Origin: Actinomyces oris
GTDB lineage: Bacteria; Actinomycetota; Actinomycetes; Actinomycetales; Actinomycetaceae
NCBI RefSeq assembly: GCF_001937445.1
Contig: NZ_MSKS01000021.1
Coordinates: 815-50,354, forward strand
Direction of reading: 5' to 3'
Length of the DNA: 49,540 nucleotides
Positions 45,253 through 49,540 of the stretch are shown here, one piece after another. A model generated the notes under the pieces. It was not told where the DNA came from and ran no database searches. It worked only from the letters and a program-made list of their open reading frames with translations. Position 1 is the first letter of the stretch; each line of letters opens with the position of its first letter. The position numbers and the translations under genes were made by a program.

Positions 45253-45855
45253 TCAGTGGGAGGGGGCCAGCTCGATGCCGGCGGCGCTCATGTCGGCGCG
45301 GGCGACGCGTCCCAGCTCGGGGCTGACCGGTTCGGTCAGATCGGTCAGGACCCGCACCCGGTAGCCCTGTCGGACCGCGTCCAGGGCGGTGTCCTTGACG
45401 CAGTGGGACTCAGCCAGGCCGACGACGTCGACGGCCTCGATACGGGCGGCGCTCAGGATGTCCGCCAGGGTGCGCCCGTCCTCGTCCACGCCCTCGAAGC
45501 CGGAGTAGGCGGCGGCGTACTGGCCCTTCTTCACGGCGGCGTCGGCCTCGAGTCCGTTCAGGGCGGGGTGGAGCTGGGCCTCGGCGGAGTCGGCCACGCC
45601 GTGAACGGGCCAGGTGTCGATGAAGTCGGGTTCGCTGGAGAAGTGCTCTCCGGGGTCGATGTGCCAGTCCTGGGTGGTGACCACCAGGTCGTAGTCCTCC
45701 CGGTGGGAGGACAGGTAGGCGGCGATGCGCTCGGCGACGGCGTTGCCGCCGGCCACCGCCAGGGCGCCTCCCTCGCAGAAGGTGGGCTGGACGTCGACGA
45801 TGATGAGGGCCCGGCGAGCGGGGGCCTGGGAACCGGTGCGGTGCTCGGTGTTCAT
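45253..45855 (-). CDS. Nicotinamidase / isochorismatase-family hydrolase
   Basis: A cytoplasmic cysteine hydrolase of 200 residues, most like nicotinamidase PncA (nicotinamide to nicotinate in NAD salvage). The triad is visible: Asp in 'ALIIVDVQPTFCEGG', Lys in 'AAVKKGQYAAAYSGF' and Cys in 'GLAESHCVKDTALDA'. The metal-site region 'TTQDWHIDPGEHF' has the Asp and His residues. The ATG at 45855 has no Shine-Dalgarno site, but a TATGGT box ends six bases upstream, indicating a leaderless mRNA. A pyrazinamidase-type side activity is known for the family. Other amidohydrolase substrates cannot be excluded. Confidence 0.88.
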   Translation of the reverse strand: MNTEHRTGSQAPARRALIIVDVQPTFCEGGALAVAGGNAVAERIAAYLSSHREDYDLVVTTQDWHIDPGEHFSSEPDFIDTWPVHGVADSAEAQLHPALNGLEADAAVKKGQYAAAYSGFEGVDEDGRTLADILSAARIEAVDVVGLAESHCVKDTALDAVRQGYRVRVLTDLTEPVSPELGRVARADMSAAGIELAPSH

Positions 45856-45861
45856 GACCCG

Positions 45862-45867
45862 ACCATA
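45862..45867 (-). promoter_or_regulatory. -10 box for the leaderless nicotinamidase gene
   Basis: TATGGT on the minus strand (45867-45862), six bases before the ATG at 45855. Confidence 0.5.
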
Positions 45868-45899
45868 GCGGGTTCGGCCCCGCCAGGAGCCCGGTCGGC

Positions 45900-46820
45900 T
45901 CAGCCTTTGGTGTCACGCAGCTCCAGGGCCGCACGGTAGACCTCGTTGGGGCGCAGACCGCCCTCGCCGGCCGCCTGGGCCGCGGCCGCCTTGAGGCGCA
46001 TACCGGCCTCGGCCAGGGCCAGGGCCTTGTGCGCGGCGGCCTCAGGACTGGCGACGAGGGGCTCGGCTCCGGCGACGACGAGGACCACCTCCCCCAGGAC
46101 GCCGTCGGCCGTGGCCCGGGTCAGCTCCGCCAGGGAGCCCCGCAGCACCTGCTCATGAGTCTTGGTCAGCTCCCGGCACAGTGCCGCGGGGCGGTTGTCA
46201 CCGAGGACCTCAGCCATGGCGGTCAGGGAGTCGTGGACGCGGCGGGGGGACTCCAGGAAGATCATGGTGCGCTCCTGGCCGGCCAAGGACTCCAGGGCGC
46301 GGCGCCGCTCCCCCGGCTTGCGCGGCAGGAACCCCTCGAAGCAGAACCGGTCGGAGGTCAGCCCGGACAGGGCCAGAGCGGTCAGCACCGCCGAGGGGCC
46401 CGGTGCAACGGTGACGGGCACCTGCTCGCGCACCGCCGCCTGGACGAGCCGGTACCCGGGGTCGGAGACCGAGGGCATCCCGGCGTCGGAGACCACCAGG
46501 ACGCGCAGGCCGGCGCGGGCGGCCTCGAGCAGCTCGGCGGCGCGCTCGCGCTCATTGTGCTCGTGGAAGGCAATGACGCGCCCGCGGGGCTCAACGTCGA
46601 GGCGCTGGGCCAGGGACCGCAGCCGGCGGGTGTCCTCGGCGGCGATGAGGTCGGCCTGCTCCAGGGCGCGACGCAGCCGCAGGGAGGCGTCGGAGACGTT
46701 GCCGATCGGGGTGGCGGCCAGGGTGATCGTCCCGCCGCGCAGGTCCGGGCTGTGGGCGGCGGGGGCATCGGCGGGATCGACGTCGGCGGCGGCAGGTGGG
46801 GGCGGGCTGCTCTCAGTCAT
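45900..46820 (-). CDS. rsmI: 16S rRNA 2'-O-methyltransferase (C1402)
   Basis: Methylates the ribose of C1402 in 16S rRNA with S-adenosylmethionine. It is 306 residues. The tetrapyrrole-methylase fold is shown by 'LAATPIGNVSDASLR', 'IAAEDTRRLRSL', 'FHEHNERERA', 'VLVVSDAGMPSVSDPGY' and 'APGPSAVLTALALSGL'. I placed the start at the ATG at 46820; the frame is open to 46988, but that would cross into the divergent gene. A TACTGT box ends five bases before this ATG, so it is probably leaderless. The N-terminal 27 residues are Pro/Ala/Asp-rich. Divergent from the O-mannosyltransferase, as in many Actinobacteria. Confidence 0.94.
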   Translation of the reverse strand: MTESSPPPPAAADVDPADAPAAHSPDLRGGTITLAATPIGNVSDASLRLRRALEQADLIAAEDTRRLRSLAQRLDVEPRGRVIAFHEHNERERAAELLEAARAGLRVLVVSDAGMPSVSDPGYRLVQAAVREQVPVTVAPGPSAVLTALALSGLTSDRFCFEGFLPRKPGERRRALESLAGQERTMIFLESPRRVHDSLTAMAEVLGDNRPAALCRELTKTHEQVLRGSLAELTRATADGVLGEVVLVVAGAEPLVASPEAAAHKALALAEAGMRLKAAAAQAAGEGGLRPNEVYRAALELRDTKG

Positions 46821-46825
46821 AGGAC

Positions 46826-46831
46826 ACAGTA
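46826..46831 (-). promoter_or_regulatory. -10 box for rsmI
   Basis: TACTGT on the minus strand (46831-46826), five bases before the ATG at 46820. It is back-to-back with the -10 of the divergent gene. Confidence 0.45.
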
Positions 46832-46861
46832 TGTCGGTGCGCCCTCGATGAAGCCTCCGCC

Positions 46862-46867
46862 TACACT
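46862..46867 (+). promoter_or_regulatory. -10 box for the O-mannosyltransferase gene
   Basis: TACACT on the plus strand, six bases before the GTG at 46874. It lies only 30 bases from the rsmI -10. Confidence 0.5.
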
Positions 46868-46873
46868 CGGGGT

Positions 46874-49084
46874 GTGACGACTCCGAGCGCGCTGTCTCCC
46901 GAACAGTCCCCCGAACAGGCCCCAGAGCAGTCCTCCGAACAGACCCGTGACAGCTCCTGCGGCCCGGACGCGGAGCAGGAACGAGCACAGGAAGCCGCCC
47001 CGGCGCGGGATGAGGCCACGGGCCCCGCGCCGGTCGAGGTCGCCGTCGCCGAGCCGGTCATCGCCGAACGCGACACCGAGCCCGCCGCCGAGCGCACCGA
47101 GGCCGAGCTGCGCACCATGCTCGGGCTGGGCCCGGTGGGTGCCGTGATGCCCCTCGACGTGAGGGCCCGCGGGTGGATCGTCACCGGCGTCGTCGGCGTC
47201 ATCGCAGCCCTGCTGCGCCTCATCGGGTTGAACCACCCCAAGACGCTCATGTTCGATGAGATCTACTACGTCAAGGACGCTTACTCCCTGTGGCACCTGG
47301 GCTATGAGGGGAGCTGGGCGGCCAACTCCGATGCGGCCTTCGCCAACGGGGACTTCTCCGGGCTGTCCACCGAGGCCGCCTACGTCGTCCACCCTCAGCT
47401 GGGCAAGTGGCTCATCGGCGCCGGCATGGAGATCTTCGGGCCGGCGTCGTCCCCCTTCGGGTGGCGGTTCATGCCTGCCGTCGCCGGAATCCTCACGGTG
47501 ATGCTGCTGGCGCGCCTGACGATGCGCCTGACGCGCTCACCGCTGCTGGCGGGCCTGGCCGGGCTGCTCCTGGCGATCGACGGCGTGGCCCTGACCGAGT
47601 CCCGCATCGGGCTGCTGGACGTGTTCATCGGTTTCTTCGCCACCTTGTCCCTGTACTGCCTGGTCCGCGACCGGGAGTGGTCGCGGACGAGACTGGCCCG
47701 CAGGATGGCGGGGACCACGCCCGGGGCGCGCGCCCCGCACGCCACCATCCGCCCCTGGCTGCTGGCCGCGGGCATCGCGCTGGGGCTGACCTGCTCCATC
47801 AAGTGGTCAGGGCTCTACCTCGTCGCGGTATCCGGCATCGCCGTCGTCACCTGGGACACTCTGGCGCTACGGCGAGTGCGCGCACGGGCCTGGTTCCTGG
47901 AGGGGACGGTCGCCCAGGGCGTGAGCGACTTCCTGCAAGCGATTCCGATAGTCATCGTGGTCTACGTCGGCTGCTGGTGGTCCTGGTTCACCCACCCGGG
48001 TGCCTTCAAGCACGGCTGGACGGCCGAGCAGATCAAACAGGGGCTGCCGGTTCCCGCCCCCTGGCTGTCCGGTTACGTCGACAACTCGGTGTTCGAGAAG
48101 ATCAACGACTTCATCGCCTACCACCAGCAGATGTACGAGTTCCACGTGGGCCTGGACGCCCCGCACACGTACCAGTCGAAGCCCTCGGGCTGGCTGCTGC
48201 AGACCCGCCCGACCTCCTTCTTCTGGGAGGACAAGGCTCAGGTGCCGCAGACCTGCGGGGGCGGGGACTGCATTCAGGCCATCACCTCGATCGGGAACAT
48301 CGTCATCTGGTGGTCCGCCGTGGTGGCGCTGGTGGCCGTGATCATCATCGGGGTGAAGAACCGCGACTGGCGGGCCTGGGTGCCTCTCATCGGCTACCTG
48401 GGCCTGTATGTGCCCTGGTTCCAGTACCGGGATCGCACCATCTTCACCTTCTACACAGTGGCCTTCGTGCCCTGCGTCGTGCTCGTCCTCGTGCTGGCGC
48501 TGGGCATGGCGTCCGGACTGCTGCCACCGCTGCCGGGCTCGGCGAGCGCCGACACCCAGATGGAGGCTCTCCTCAGGCGGCAGATCGGCCCGGGTATCCG
48601 ACCGTGGCGCGGCATGGGCGCCAGGTTCCTGGGTTTCGGCCCGCAGTTCGCGCGCACACCCGTGTGGACGCCGCCAGTGGAGGAGACCGACCCCGGGATC
48701 TACCGCATCAACCCAACCCTGGTCGACGGCGACGACCTCGAGCCCGGCGCCCCCTTCAGCGACCCGCGGACCGATGCGGCCCTGGCGCGCAGCTACGACG
48801 AGCTGACCGGCTACCCGACCCCGTCGACATCCGGGGACGCCACCAAGCCGGCGTGGTCCGACGGCGGGGTACCACGGCTGGCTGACCGGCGCCGCCCGTG
48901 GGCCTCCTTGGCGAGGTGGACGATGGCACCCACGTGGCAGATCCGCACCGAGGGCATCGGCCTCATCATCGCGGTCACGCTCCTTGCCTGTGCGGCAGCA
49001 GTCTTCTGGTGGCCGATCTGGACAGGACAGACGGTCTCACGCTCTTTCTGGGTCTCGCACATGTTCCTGTCGTCCTGGATTTGA
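46874..49084 (+). CDS. Protein O-mannosyltransferase (GT39)
   Basis: Moves mannose from polyprenyl-phosphate-mannose to Ser/Thr of proteins crossing the membrane by the Sec route. It is 736 residues, clearly longer than the roughly 520 usual for actinobacterial Pmt. An acidic N-terminal tail (1-95) precedes the first helix. The catalytic Asp-Glu lies in 'LMFDEIYYVKDAYS' (about 125-138), followed by 'VHPQLGKWLI', 'GVALTESRIGLLDVF' and the conserved 'CSIKWSGLYL'. About ten helices follow the GT39 pattern. A hydrophilic insert of about 145 residues (548-690) precedes the last helix and the C-terminal 'WWPIWTGQTVS'. GTG start with TACACT six bases upstream; leaderless. Confidence 0.92.
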   Translation: MTTPSALSPEQSPEQAPEQSSEQTRDSSCGPDAEQERAQEAAPARDEATGPAPVEVAVAEPVIAERDTEPAAERTEAELRTMLGLGPVGAVMPLDVRARGWIVTGVVGVIAALLRLIGLNHPKTLMFDEIYYVKDAYSLWHLGYEGSWAANSDAAFANGDFSGLSTEAAYVVHPQLGKWLIGAGMEIFGPASSPFGWRFMPAVAGILTVMLLARLTMRLTRSPLLAGLAGLLLAIDGVALTESRIGLLDVFIGFFATLSLYCLVRDREWSRTRLARRMAGTTPGARAPHATIRPWLLAAGIALGLTCSIKWSGLYLVAVSGIAVVTWDTLALRRVRARAWFLEGTVAQGVSDFLQAIPIVIVVYVGCWWSWFTHPGAFKHGWTAEQIKQGLPVPAPWLSGYVDNSVFEKINDFIAYHQQMYEFHVGLDAPHTYQSKPSGWLLQTRPTSFFWEDKAQVPQTCGGGDCIQAITSIGNIVIWWSAVVALVAVIIIGVKNRDWRAWVPLIGYLGLYVPWFQYRDRTIFTFYTVAFVPCVVLVLVLALGMASGLLPPLPGSASADTQMEALLRRQIGPGIRPWRGMGARFLGFGPQFARTPVWTPPVEETDPGIYRINPTLVDGDDLEPGAPFSDPRTDAALARSYDELTGYPTPSTSGDATKPAWSDGGVPRLADRRRPWASLARWTMAPTWQIRTEGIGLIIAVTLLACAAAVFWWPIWTGQTVSRSFWVSHMFLSSWI

Positions 49085-49540
49085 GTCGCCCGGGTTCCCG
49101 GCGACGACGGTGATGTGCTGCTCGCCGCCGGGGCGCTCCAGCTCGTCGACGACGGCGAGCGCCAGGTGTTCGGGGGTTGATTCGTCAGTTCCAGGAAGTG
49201 CCGGGATCGGTGGGCGAGTTCAGCGCCACTGCGCCCCCGATGATGAGCACGGCCCGTCGGCTCCTGGGGCGGACTGCGGGACGGACGGTGTCAGTTCGGG
49301 CCAAGTCGCTCCCGGACCCCGCGGGCAAGCGCAGTGCGACGACGACGGTGCCGCTCACAGTCTCTTTCGTGAGGCCGGCGATCTCGCCTTGGGCAGCCTT
49401 TCGTGAGGCCCGCCGTGCTCTCGCCGACGGCCACACGCCGCAGGTGCGAGGCGACGCCGAGCGCGAGCCCCTTTCGCTGGCCCCTTGTGCTGACTGTGTG
49501 GACCAGGCATGAGCTCCGGACGGGCGGCCGTACCGTTTCT
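49085..49540. other. Non-coding or decayed region at window end
   Basis: No intact gene is convincing here. A small imperfect hairpin (GTCGCC/GGCGAC, 49085-49105) just after the mannosyltransferase stop may act as a terminator. On the minus strand a coding-like stretch can be read from about 49190 back to 49085 ('ESTPEHLALAVVDELERPGG'), but it lacks a start and runs into the neighbouring gene. This suggests a remnant of a lost gene. Confidence 0.4.

Overview
The window is high-GC, densely packed actinobacterial chromosome. Gene starts mix good Shine-Dalgarno sites inside operons with leaderless starts (a TANNNT box 5-7 bases before ATG/GTG) at the heads of several transcription units. The gene set (Rpf and G5 cell-wall lytic proteins, rsmA-ispE-ABC-F, leaderless metG, protein O-mannosyltransferase, FHA/Ser-Thr kinase genes) fits the order Actinomycetales. 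Actinomyces or a close relative is my best guess, but I cannot confirm it without a database search. I saw no rRNA, tRNA, CRISPR array, insertion sequence or prophage gene.

Region 1 (1-6.0 kb, minus strand) encodes two paralogous secreted beta-propeller proteins with different C-termini, and a small lipoprotein. Region 2 (6.3-14.7 kb) is a surface-polysaccharide locus in divergent blocks. Two GT4 glycosyltransferases are on the plus strand. A flippase, a CDP-alcohol phosphotransferase and a fucosyltransferase-like enzyme are on the minus strand. A polyprenyl glycosylphosphotransferase and a glycerol-3-phosphate cytidylyltransferase-like enzyme are on the plus strand. The last two run with overlapping stop/start codons straight into region 3.

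Region 3 (14.7-33.7 kb) is the most unusual part. A 2096-residue membrane-anchored protein with about 11 cadherin/Ig-like and 5 FN3-like repeats is followed by a MoxR ATPase, a DUF58 protein, a transglutaminase-fold membrane protein lacking its catalytic Cys and His, and an RDD protein with a very long disordered linker and a C-terminal FHA domain. A convergent minus-strand operon holds a second RDD-FHA protein, an FHA/zinc-ribbon protein with a duplicated putative phospho-peptide, and a transmembrane Ser/Thr kinase. I infer a phospho-signalling envelope machine that pairs AAA-type remodelling with an extracellular stalk. Individual components are known actinobacterial families, but the function as a whole is unassigned as far as I know.

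Region 4 (33.8-49.5 kb) is mostly housekeeping: a hypothetical gene, ABC-F ATPase, ispE, rsmA, an Rpf and a second G5 lytic transglycosylase, tatD, metG, a Gln/Pro-rich membrane protein, a nicotinamidase-type hydrolase, rsmI, and a protein O-mannosyltransferase that could decorate the Ser/Thr-rich surface proteins. The last 450 bases hold no gene I can support, but may contain a decayed one.
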